NCBI GenBank assembly: GCA_044226205.1
Contig: JBGAHL010000001.1
Span: 1 to 64,000, forward strand
Length of the DNA stretch: 64,000 bases
Reading direction: 5' to 3'
Source of the DNA: M3007 sp044226205
GTDB taxonomy: Bacteria; Bacteroidota; Bacteroidia; Chitinophagales; Saprospiraceae
Positions within the stretch are counted from its first letter, which is position 1; every line of letters begins with the position of its first letter. A program made the translations under genes and the position numbers. The notes under the pieces are model-generated. The model worked only from the letters and a program-made list of their open reading frames with translations, had not been told where the DNA came from and ran no database searches. Below are positions 51,203 through 58,845 of the stretch, piece after piece.

Positions 51203-52114
51203 TCAATCCTCCCCGTCATCGTGATCAGTGCCGGGATCATGGCCCTCCTCTTGCGGCATGTCGGCCATCAGGTCGGGGTCCCAGGTCCACAAGCCCTGCT
51301 CATACTCGCGCCGCATCAGGATCATGTTGTTGGCGTGGTACTGCTGTTGCAGGCGCGGATAGCGATAGCGCGTCCAAAGCGAATCCTCATCGAAGGGTAC
51401 ATCCGTGGCAATACTTTCGCGCAATGCATATATATAGGCAAGGCTTTCCGTGCGGCGCCGAAGCCAGTCGTTGATGTTGAGCGCCGGGTCGCCATGTCCG
51501 GGGATCAGTCGGGTGAACCAGTTGCGGTCGTGAATTTGGGGCAGTTTGTCGAGCGTTCGCTCGTACTCCACGCTGCTGTGGTAAATAAAAGGGAACTCCA
51601 CATTGGACAGGTAATCGCCGGCAATACAAAGCCCGAGTTGCCACACGACCACCATCATGCTGTCTGCGGTGTGGCCGGGGGCCAGGTAAAAAGTCATTTT
51701 GGTGTTGCCATGCCGGTAATGGACGCCATCCCGAAAGACCAGAAAATCCCCCTTGGGATATTCGATCGGGTACGGGCGGTCGATGTAGTATTTTTCATCA
51801 AAATCATAAATCTGCTCCACGATATCCTCCTTACCCGGGTTATTGGCAAAAGCCTCCGACATAAACACTTTATCCGCATCAAAAGCGCGATAACCGATGA
51901 TATGATCGTAATCGGAGTGGGTAAAAAGCAGAAAAACAGCCCTGTCTTCGCGAATCAAATCGACGTATTGCCGTATGGCCAACACTTCGTCCGGCAGCCA
52001 TGCGGGATCGACCACCAGCACGACGTCGTCGGTTTTTATAACAGTTGAATTGGTCTGAAATAGCGCGCTTTGAAAAATCGTAATGTTCGGATCTCTGTAA
52101 ATGATACGATTCAT
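51203..52114 (-). CDS. MBL-fold metallo-hydrolase
   Basis: This 303-residue metallo-beta-lactamase fold enzyme is counted from the ATG at 52114 (MNRIIYRDPNITIFQS). The metal-binding HxDxDH motif is HSDYDHIIGY (about 78-87), followed by the second His in YLAPGHTADSMMVV, the bridging Asp in CIAGDYLS and the last His in RLIPGHGDP. Hydrolysis of thioesters or phosphoesters is typical; the substrate is unknown. The acidic tail (EEGHDPGTDHDDGED) is notable. It is cytoplasmic. Confidence 0.85.
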   Translation of the reverse strand: MNRIIYRDPNITIFQSALFQTNSTVIKTDDVVLVVDPAWLPDEVLAIRQYVDLIREDRAVFLLFTHSDYDHIIGYRAFDADKVFMSEAFANNPGKEDIVEQIYDFDEKYYIDRPYPIEYPKGDFLVFRDGVHYRHGNTKMTFYLAPGHTADSMMVVVWQLGLCIAGDYLSNVEFPFIYHSSVEYERTLDKLPQIHDRNWFTRLIPGHGDPALNINDWLRRRTESLAYIYALRESIATDVPFDEDSLWTRYRYPRLQQQYHANNMILMRREYEQGLWTWDPDLMADMPQEEGHDPGTDHDDGED

Positions 52115-52251
52115 GGTCTGGTCTTTTAGCGGATGAAGGGAGAATGGCAAATTTGGGCAATTTCACTGCTATGAAACGGGGCAAAAGGGCATAAGTTTAG
52201 AAAACCGCACCCAGTATTGGTTACACAGCAGGCTTTGTCGGGCGAATATTC

Positions 52252-52259
52252 TACTTTTG
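52252..52259 (+). promoter_or_regulatory. -7 promoter box (TACTTTTG) of der
   Basis: TACTTTTG lies 31 bases before the ATG at 52291. Confidence 0.45.
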
Positions 52260-52290
52260 CGGCGAAATCAGACGGAGAAAATAGGTACAC

Positions 52291-53592
52291 ATGGGAAATA
52301 TCGTAGCCATAGTCGGTCGCCCGAACGTCGGCAAATCTACTCTTTACAATCGCCTTGTCGGTCAGCGGGACGCTATTACGGACGATTTTTCCGGCGTAAC
52401 CCGCGATCGGAAATACGGCTTTTCCGATTGGAACGGCAAACGGTTCACTGTGGTGGATACCGGCGGTTTTGTTCACAACTCGGATGACGTGTTCGAAGCC
52501 GCAATTCGAAACCAGGTCTCCATTGCCATCGATGAAGCCGCCGTCATCCTGTTCATGGTGGATGCCCAGACCGGCATAACCGACCTCGACGAAGACATTG
52601 CCAAACGCCTTCGGCGTACGACCAAACCCGTATTTGTCGTGGTCAACAAGGTGGACAATCACCACAACCTGCTGGATGCCAACGAGTTCTGGAGTCTGGG
52701 CTTCGATCAGGTATTTTTCGTCGCCTCGATCAGCGGTAGCGGCACAGGCGACTTGCTGGATGCCGTGGTGGAGCATATTGACAATGAGCCGGAACTCGAA
52801 ACCGAATTGCCCAAATTTGCCATCATGGGGCGGCCAAACGTCGGCAAATCATCGCTGACCAACGCCCTTTTAGGCGAAGAGCGCAACATCGTGACGCCCA
52901 TAGCCGGCACCACCCGCGACCCCATCCATGCCTATTACAACAAGTTCGGGATGGAGTTCATGCTTATCGATACCGCCGGCATCCGGAAAAAAGCCAAGGT
53001 CGAGGAAGACCTCGAATTTTACTCCATCATGCGCGCCGTAAAGGCCGTGGAAGAAGCCGACGTGTGTCTGCTGGTGCTCGATGCCCAGCAAGGTTTGGAA
53101 GCCCAGGATTTGAACATCCTGCGTTTGGCCCAAAAAAGACACAAAGGCATCGTCATCCTGGTCAATAAATGGGACCTGATCGAAAAGGAAACCAATACGG
53201 CGCGCGACTACGAACTACATATCAAGGCGCGTATGGCGCCATTTGACGACGTGCCGGTCGTTTTTATCTCCGCAACCGAAAAACAACGCATCTTCCAGGC
53301 CGTCGAAGCGGCCATGGAGGTGTACCACAACCGTTTGCGCAAGATCAAAACTTCGGAACTGAACGACCTGCTCCTGCCGATTATCGAAGCGACGCCGCCG
53401 CCGTCGGTAAAAGGCCGTTACCCCAAGTTCAAATACATCACCCAACTGCCGACGCACTACCCTTCTTTTGCTTTTTTTGTCAATAACCCCAATTATGTGC
53501 GGGATTCCTACAAGCAATTTTTGGAGAATCAGTTGCGTAAACACTTCAATTTCAAGGGAGTATCCATCGAAGTCTACATGCGGTCCAAATGA
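52291..53592 (+). CDS. der: Ribosome biogenesis GTPase Der (EngA)
   Basis: This 433-residue essential GTPase acts in 50S ribosomal subunit assembly. Two tandem G domains are visible: G1 of the first is G9-R-P-N-V-G-K-S-T, with DTGG and NKVD; the second begins at about residue 177 with GRPNVGKSS, then DTAGIRKK and NKWD. The C-terminal KH-like domain (about 350-433) ends EVYMRSK. Length and layout are standard. It is transcribed from its own promoter. Confidence 0.95.
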   Translation: MGNIVAIVGRPNVGKSTLYNRLVGQRDAITDDFSGVTRDRKYGFSDWNGKRFTVVDTGGFVHNSDDVFEAAIRNQVSIAIDEAAVILFMVDAQTGITDLDEDIAKRLRRTTKPVFVVVNKVDNHHNLLDANEFWSLGFDQVFFVASISGSGTGDLLDAVVEHIDNEPELETELPKFAIMGRPNVGKSSLTNALLGEERNIVTPIAGTTRDPIHAYYNKFGMEFMLIDTAGIRKKAKVEEDLEFYSIMRAVKAVEEADVCLLVLDAQQGLEAQDLNILRLAQKRHKGIVILVNKWDLIEKETNTARDYELHIKARMAPFDDVPVVFISATEKQRIFQAVEAAMEVYHNRLRKIKTSELNDLLLPIIEATPPPSVKGRYPKFKYITQLPTHYPSFAFFVNNPNYVRDSYKQFLENQLRKHFNFKGVSIEVYMRSK

Positions 53593-53671
53593 TTGAACGA
53601 TTTGCTTCGCGCATCGATCATCCGGTCTGGCGCGTTTTATCGCTGACATCGACCAAACAAATAACACACAC

Positions 53672-54532
53672 ATGAAAAGACTCCTTATTCTCCCCTTGCT
53701 CGCCCTGGCTGCCTGTAAAGACGATCCGGAACAAATTCCGGTTTACCTGCACATCGAACCCTTCATCGTCAATGCCGAGGGAGGCGCCGCCTGGCAGGAA
53801 ATTACCGAGGGCTGGATTTACGTCAACGGCGAATTTTTGGGCGCCTACCATCTGCCGGCCAACGCCCCCATACTGGCCGAAGGCGACTCCGAAATCCTGG
53901 TCTACCCGGGGGTTAAAGAAAATGGCATCACGTCAACACCCAATATCTACCCTTTCCTGACCCGCTATTCCGTCCGGAAAGACCTTGTTGCCGGCCAAAC
54001 TGTCGCCATTCAGCCGCAAACCTCCTATGATAATGCCACGGTGTTTCCCTGGGCACTCAATCGCACCAGTTTTGACGGAGGCTCCGCTATTGCCTTGGAA
54101 AACCGCGACAGCGACCCGGATAATACCTTCAAAATCAGTACAAACGGCGCCTTTTCAGGCAACTCCGTACGCCTCGAAGTTGACACCGCGCACAGCCTCA
54201 TGCAGGTGGCGACCGAAGCCGTTGCGCTGCCGGCCACCTATGAAAATCCCGTTTGGCTGGAACTCAACTACGCTTGCGACATGCCATTTACCATGTACCT
54301 GATCGGGCAAAGCGGCGGGCAAAATGAAATAGAGCAGCCGTTGTACGCCTTTTCCTCGACCGATGGCCAGTGGAACAAAATTTACATCAACCTGGCTGAT
54401 TTTCTGATCAGTCTTAACCAGGAAGAATACCGGCTTTACTTTTACGTCAGTTTGCCGCGCAACGATCAAAACCAGTTTACGCAGAACACCGGGGTTGTCC
54501 GACTCGACAACATTCGGTTAACGCATTTTTAA
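53672..54532 (+). CDS. Lipoprotein, unknown
   Basis: This 286-residue protein has a lipoprotein signal (MKRLLILPLLALAAC, lipid-modified Cys at 15). The mature part is beta-rich: a PEGA-like or carboxypeptidase-like N-terminal portion (GWIYVNGEFLGAYHLPANAPILAEGDSEILVYPGVKENG) and a galactose-binding-like C-terminal half (NRDSDPDNTFKISTNGAFSGNSVRLEVDTAHSLM). It is probably in the periplasm or on the cell surface. It precedes the sugar transferase gene by 57 bases, with a GC hairpin between them. Confidence 0.75.
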   Translation: MKRLLILPLLALAACKDDPEQIPVYLHIEPFIVNAEGGAAWQEITEGWIYVNGEFLGAYHLPANAPILAEGDSEILVYPGVKENGITSTPNIYPFLTRYSVRKDLVAGQTVAIQPQTSYDNATVFPWALNRTSFDGGSAIALENRDSDPDNTFKISTNGAFSGNSVRLEVDTAHSLMQVATEAVALPATYENPVWLELNYACDMPFTMYLIGQSGGQNEIEQPLYAFSSTDGQWNKIYINLADFLISLNQEEYRLYFYVSLPRNDQNQFTQNTGVVRLDNIRLTHF

Positions 54533-54546
54533 CCAGCAGACCCATC

Positions 54547-54569
54547 CGGCCGGCAACGACTGCCGGCCG
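54547..54569. repeat. GC-rich hairpin between lipoprotein and sugar transferase genes
   Basis: A perfect 9-bp stem CGGCCGGCA/TGCCGGCCG (54547-54555 with 54561-54569) has an ACGAC loop. No U tract follows, so a simple intrinsic terminator is unlikely. Confidence 0.5.
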
Positions 54570-54589
54570 AAGCACATCAAGCAACTTCG

Positions 54590-56014
54590 ATGTCCCGCCA
54601 ACTACGCCAACGCGATACCTTTTACTACGGACTCGCCGATTTTTTGATGGCGATGCTCGCCTGGGCGCTCTTTTTCATGTTCCGAAAATACCTGGAAGGA
54701 GTCCCCTTGAATGCAGCAGTATTTTCCGACCCCAATTTTTACCTGGGTACCATTCTGGTGCCGTTCGGCTGGACCTTCCTGTACGGTATTTTCGACCACC
54801 ACACGGACATTTATCGAATGTCTCGACTGACGGTGCTGATGCGCACCTTCTTTCTGAGCCTTTTCGGGGTGATGTTCCTGTTTTTCACCCTCGTACTCGA
54901 CGACGTGGTGCGCGATTACCACACGTATTACCGTTCGTTTCTGGTGCTGTTTTCCCTGCATTTCGTCCTGACGGCAACCAGCAGAATGATTCTGCTGACC
55001 CGAGCCAGCCGGCGGATCAAGGCAGGAAAAGTGATGTTCAATACCTTGCTGATCGGCGGCAACCAAAACGCGCTGGACCTGTACCGCGACATCACGGGCA
55101 GGCGGCAAAGCCTCGGGTACGACCTGAAAGGCTACCTCGATACCAATGGCGACCAGGTCGGCGAACTCAGCCAGTACCTGCCTCGCCTCGGCGGCCTCGA
55201 CGATCTGGAATCGGTCATCAAGGCCAACGAGATCGAAGAAGTGATCATCGCCATCGAAACTTCGGAGCACAACCTGGTCAGGGACATCCTCAACGTGCTG
55301 TTTGATTTCAGCGAGCAATTGCTGGTCAAAATCATCCCCGACATGTACGATATCTTGCTGGGCTCTGTCAAAATGAACCACTTGTACGGCGCCGTTTTGA
55401 TCGAAATTCAGCAGGGATTAATGCCCAAATGGCAGCGGGCATTGAAAAGAATGCTCGATTTTACGGTCAGCGCCGTTGTACTGCTGCTGCTTTCCCCGCT
55501 CATTCTGCTCATCGCCATCCGGGTTCGACTGTCGTCGGCGGGGCCGATTTTTTACCGGCAGGAAAGGCTGGGCCTGCACGGACATCCTTTCACGATTATC
55601 AAATTCCGCTCGATGTACGTGGACGCAGAAAAAATGGGCCCGCAATTGTCGACCGGCGAAAACGACCCGCGTTGCACGCCCTGGGGCGCCACCATGCGCA
55701 AATGGCGGCTCGACGAGATCCCGAATTTCTGGAACGTGCTGCGCGGCGATATGTCGCTCGTGGGCCCCAGGCCAGAAAGGCGGCATTTTATTGAACAAAT
55801 CATGCAGCGCAACCCACTGTACAAACATTTGCTAAAAGTCCGACCCGGCATCACCTCCTGGGGCCAGGTAAAATACGGCTACGCTTCCACGGTCGACGAG
55901 ATGCTGCAACGCCTGAAATTCGACTTGCTTTACATCGAAAACATGTCGCTGGCGCTCGATTTCAAAATCATGTTTTACACCGCACTTGTTTTGCTGCAAG
56001 GACGGGGCAAGTGA
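54590..56014 (+). CDS. Polyprenyl-phosphate sugar-1-phosphate transferase (WbaP/WcaJ type)
   Basis: This 474-residue enzyme starts polysaccharide repeat-unit synthesis by moving sugar-1-phosphate from a nucleotide sugar onto undecaprenyl phosphate. The N-terminal region has four membrane helices (about 10-130), followed by a CoA-binding-like Rossmann domain (about 140-260, NTLLIGGNQNALDLYRDI). The C-terminal catalytic domain begins with a re-entrant helix (MLDFTVSAVVLLLLSPLILLIAI) and carries FYRQERLGLHGHPFTIIKFRSM, WRLDEIPNFWNVLRGDMSLVGPRPER and RPGITSWGQ. No other polysaccharide genes are adjacent. It is convergent with the ion channel gene. Confidence 0.9.
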   Translation: MSRQLRQRDTFYYGLADFLMAMLAWALFFMFRKYLEGVPLNAAVFSDPNFYLGTILVPFGWTFLYGIFDHHTDIYRMSRLTVLMRTFFLSLFGVMFLFFTLVLDDVVRDYHTYYRSFLVLFSLHFVLTATSRMILLTRASRRIKAGKVMFNTLLIGGNQNALDLYRDITGRRQSLGYDLKGYLDTNGDQVGELSQYLPRLGGLDDLESVIKANEIEEVIIAIETSEHNLVRDILNVLFDFSEQLLVKIIPDMYDILLGSVKMNHLYGAVLIEIQQGLMPKWQRALKRMLDFTVSAVVLLLLSPLILLIAIRVRLSSAGPIFYRQERLGLHGHPFTIIKFRSMYVDAEKMGPQLSTGENDPRCTPWGATMRKWRLDEIPNFWNVLRGDMSLVGPRPERRHFIEQIMQRNPLYKHLLKVRPGITSWGQVKYGYASTVDEMLQRLKFDLLYIENMSLALDFKIMFYTALVLLQGRGK

Positions 56015-56019
56015 CCGAT

Positions 56020-56541
56020 TCAATGCCTGTGCTGGGTCAGCGCATCCCTCAGGTGCACGATATTCCCGATGATCAGGACCGTCGTGAGCCAGCCGATGGA
56101 CAGCTGGAGTGCCACCATGATCTGCGCCACAGGACCGTTTGGCGTTATGTCGCCCAGGCCGGCTGTCGTGAAGGTGCTCACCGAGAAATAAAAGAAGGTC
56201 AGGAATGCTCCGCCAATCGACAGATCAGGGTTCACGCCTTTAAAAGCCGTTTCGTCGATGCGATGCAGGCAATAATAATCCATTGAAAATGAGATCATTA
56301 CTAAAAAAACACTGAGCGCGATAAAATTGGCGAACTGAAAAAAGAAAAACTCCTGTCCAGCCGTACGCTTCAGGCGGCTCATCAACAACCACAAAAAATA
56401 GGCGGCCTTAAAAATCGATATGGGCAAAAGAATTCCGATACGGGCTGAAACGCTCGAAAACTCGAACAAGTCGATCAGAAAAATACCGACGCCCAGACAA
56501 ATAACGATGATAAACGGGGCTGTTTCCTTTAAATAACGCAT
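56020..56541 (-). CDS. Two-helix potassium channel family protein
   Basis: This 173-residue protein is counted from the ATG at 56541 (MRYLKETAPFIIVICLGVGIFL). There are four hydrophobic segments, the last two flanking a pore loop with the selectivity filter STFTTAGLGDITP (TxGxGD type, Leu instead of Tyr). This is the Ion_trans_2 layout of simple prokaryotic K+ channels. No cytoplasmic RCK domain is present, so gating is unclear. The TTG-like upstream frame extension is not supported. Confidence 0.82.
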   Translation of the reverse strand: MRYLKETAPFIIVICLGVGIFLIDLFEFSSVSARIGILLPISIFKAAYFLWLLMSRLKRTAGQEFFFFQFANFIALSVFLVMISFSMDYYCLHRIDETAFKGVNPDLSIGGAFLTFFYFSVSTFTTAGLGDITPNGPVAQIMVALQLSIGWLTTVLIIGNIVHLRDALTQHRH

Positions 56542-56561
56542 GTTTGGTCGGTTTGGCGTAC

Positions 56562-56569
56562 TAATTTTG
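56562..56569 (+). promoter_or_regulatory. Possible -7 promoter box (TAATTTTG) of nhaA
   Basis: TAATTTTG lies 109 bases before the ATG at 56678, with a TTTG at 56543-56546 (15-base spacing). It would give a leader of about 100 bases. Confidence 0.3.
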
Positions 56570-56677
56570 GCCGATTTGAATGCTGGTGAAGGTTGGCTGC
56601 GGAAGTAAAAACTGAACCGCTGCCCGTTTGAATCTGTTGGGCAAATAGTACCCCCTCGAACGGACAAACTTATTGCT

Positions 56678-57829
56678 ATGGTTTACAAGCTCACCAAACT
56701 GTTTCGCGAATTTTTTGACAGTGAAAAGGCCGGCGGCTTTTTACTGATGGGATGCGCCTTGCTCGCCATTTCACTGGCCAATTCCGCGGCGGGTGATACT
56801 TTTTTGAATTTCTGGCACCTCCATTTGCCGGGCGGAAGCCTTGAATTTTGGATCAATGACGGGCTGATGGCCGTATTTTTCCTGCTCATTGGTCTGGAAA
56901 TCGAACGCGAATTATACCAGGGTGAACTTTCCGACTGGCGTAACGCCATGCTGCCCGTTGTCGCTGCCATCGGTGGCATGGCGGCGCCCGCACTGATTTA
57001 CTGGGCGTTTAACGCCGGGCAGCCATCACAAAGCGGTTTCGGCATCCCGATGGCGACCGATATTGCGTTCGCGCTCGGCGTATTGTCCCTTGCGGGCAAC
57101 AAAGTCCCCATCTCCCTGAAAATTTTCCTGACTGCCCTTGCCATCATCGACGATCTGGGGGCGATCCTCGTAATCGCCCTGTTCTACGGGCAAGGTTTTT
57201 CGTGGTTGTGGCTGCTGGTTTCAGGCGGCATTTTCAGCACAATGTTGTTGTTAAATCGTCTGAAAATCAATTTAATAGCCCCGTATCTTCTGCTCGGCGC
57301 GGGATTGTGGTACGGATTGCATGAGGCCGGTATCCACGCGACCATTGCCGGCGTTCTGACGGCTTTTGCGCTTCCCTTCGGCGACGGTGGCGAACGCAGT
57401 CCGTCCTGGCGCCTCCAGCATTTTTTGCACAAACCCGTGGCATTCGTCATCATGCCTCTTTTTGCCCTGGCCAATGCCGGTTTGAGCTTCGAGCCCGGGT
57501 GGGCGAATGCGTTTAGCGAACTGATTCCGCAAGGGATATTTTGGGGACTGGTGCTGGGCAAGCCGCTTGGCGTTCTGACTGGCGTGCGGATTGCGATCCT
57601 GGCCGGTGCAAAAATCCCTGACGACCTGAACTGGCGTTCTCTGGCGGCAGGCGGCGTACTTGCCGGCATCGGGTTTACCATGTCGATTTTTATTACACTG
57701 CTTGCTTTCGAGCAACCGGAGGAGATTGTCAGCGCAAAAACGGCGATACTTGCAGCTTCGATAGTTGCCGGCCTGATAGGTTATTTCATGATTACCCTTG
57801 GAAAAACACAAAAAACTGTTTCTGAATAA
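56678..57829 (+). CDS. nhaA: Na+/H+ antiporter NhaA
   Basis: This 383-residue inner-membrane antiporter exchanges cytoplasmic Na+ for external protons. About 11-12 helices are present. The conserved ATDIAFALGVLSL segment and the paired aspartates in ALAIIDDLGAILVIALFY correspond to the ion-binding site of E. coli NhaA (D163/D164). It ends with a hydrophobic helix and a short tail. The length is normal. The downstream lipoprotein gene follows by 25 bases and may be co-transcribed. Confidence 0.93.
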   Translation: MVYKLTKLFREFFDSEKAGGFLLMGCALLAISLANSAAGDTFLNFWHLHLPGGSLEFWINDGLMAVFFLLIGLEIERELYQGELSDWRNAMLPVVAAIGGMAAPALIYWAFNAGQPSQSGFGIPMATDIAFALGVLSLAGNKVPISLKIFLTALAIIDDLGAILVIALFYGQGFSWLWLLVSGGIFSTMLLLNRLKINLIAPYLLLGAGLWYGLHEAGIHATIAGVLTAFALPFGDGGERSPSWRLQHFLHKPVAFVIMPLFALANAGLSFEPGWANAFSELIPQGIFWGLVLGKPLGVLTGVRIAILAGAKIPDDLNWRSLAAGGVLAGIGFTMSIFITLLAFEQPEEIVSAKTAILAASIVAGLIGYFMITLGKTQKTVSE

Positions 57830-57854
57830 AAAACAAAGCGCAAATACTTAAAAC

Positions 57855-58769
57855 ATGATGTTAAGAAACTTCATTTTCATCGGAATCCTGGCGCTGCTTG
57901 CAGCCTGCAACGGCACGCCGGGCGCTTCCTCCGGACAACAATCCGCCGCCAAAAAGATTGACATCCAGATTCTGAAAAACTATTTTTTGCTCAACTCCGT
58001 AACCATCAAAGAGCGCCAATGCTGGCTGATCGACAATCCGGCAAGCTTTGCGCAAACCTTTGGCATGGGCAAAACCCTCGACAACGACATCATCAACCCG
58101 AACTTCGACTCGAGCATCGTAGCGGCGATCGCAGTGCCGCCGGCCAATCACCTGACCGACATCCGCGTCACCGATCTCAAAATGTCTGGCGATACCGCCT
58201 ACGTACATTTTATCGTCGTGGAAGGAAAAGATGAACTTACCTGGACGTCGCAGCCCTTGTTGCTGTTCAGTTTTCCAAGGTCGGGCGAGCTGAAAACCGT
58301 CACTTTTGTACAAAATAAAGTCCCTATCAGCAGTTTTCCTGCCCCGGCCCCGGCGGGTTTGACCAACCCCGGCAACGGCGGCACGATCATGCCCAACTAT
58401 TTTTTCAAGGAAAACGTGGTGAAAAACGGCAACATCTACTGCTCCGTCATTGCTTCCCAAAAAGATTTCGACGCTGCGCTGATCGCCCCCAACTCCACGA
58501 CATTTATCAGTCCCGACTTCAACAAAGAGGTGGTTGTCGCAATCGCATTGCCCCAAACGCAAAAAGCAACGGAAATACGCTTCGAGTCGGCAAGCATCGA
58601 AAACGGGGACATGAATGTCTTTTTTGTGCAAAAAGAAGGCAGCGAACAATCCGTCTCGGTGAAACCTACGGGCATCGTGGACGTGCCGCGCGGCGAGGCC
58701 CAACAGGTGACTTTTTTCCTCGACGGCAAAAAAATACAGACGGTCCCTATCCCGACTTCTGCCCAATGA
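57855..58769 (+). CDS. Lipoprotein with internally duplicated domain, unknown
   Basis: This 304-residue protein has a lipoprotein signal (MMLRNFIFIGILALLAAC, lipid Cys at 18). The mature part contains two similar domains of about 120 residues: the first from NYFLLNSVTIKERQCWLIDN to VTFVQNKVPI, the second from NYFFKENVVKNGNIYCSVIA to VTFFLDGKKIQTVPI. Shared positions include the NYF start, D-F-x-S/K (NFDSSIVAAIAVPP versus DFNKEVVVAIALPQ) and the VTF end. The function is unknown; the pattern resembles PrcB-like periplasmic domains only loosely. Confidence 0.75.
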   Translation: MMLRNFIFIGILALLAACNGTPGASSGQQSAAKKIDIQILKNYFLLNSVTIKERQCWLIDNPASFAQTFGMGKTLDNDIINPNFDSSIVAAIAVPPANHLTDIRVTDLKMSGDTAYVHFIVVEGKDELTWTSQPLLLFSFPRSGELKTVTFVQNKVPISSFPAPAPAGLTNPGNGGTIMPNYFFKENVVKNGNIYCSVIASQKDFDAALIAPNSTTFISPDFNKEVVVAIALPQTQKATEIRFESASIENGDMNVFFVQKEGSEQSVSVKPTGIVDVPRGEAQQVTFFLDGKKIQTVPIPTSAQ

Positions 58770-58771
58770 GC

Positions 58772-58818
58772 AAAAAAATAGCCGGGTCTCAATTGGCGAG
58801 AAACCCGGCTATTTTTTT
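58772..58818. terminator. Bidirectional rho-independent terminator
   Basis: A 16-bp perfect stem AAAAAAATAGCCGGGT/ACCCGGCTATTTTTTT (58772-58787 with 58803-58818) gives a U tract on both strands. It separates the plus-strand lipoprotein gene from the convergent E1 fusion gene. Confidence 0.92.
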
Positions 58819-58845
58819 GATTATCAAATATTTATCTTCAAAAAA

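Noticed and set aside
53672..56541. Polysaccharide biosynthesis gene cluster
   Set aside because: Only one initiating sugar transferase is present; flanking genes are a lipoprotein and an ion channel, without flippase, polymerase or further glycosyltransferases.
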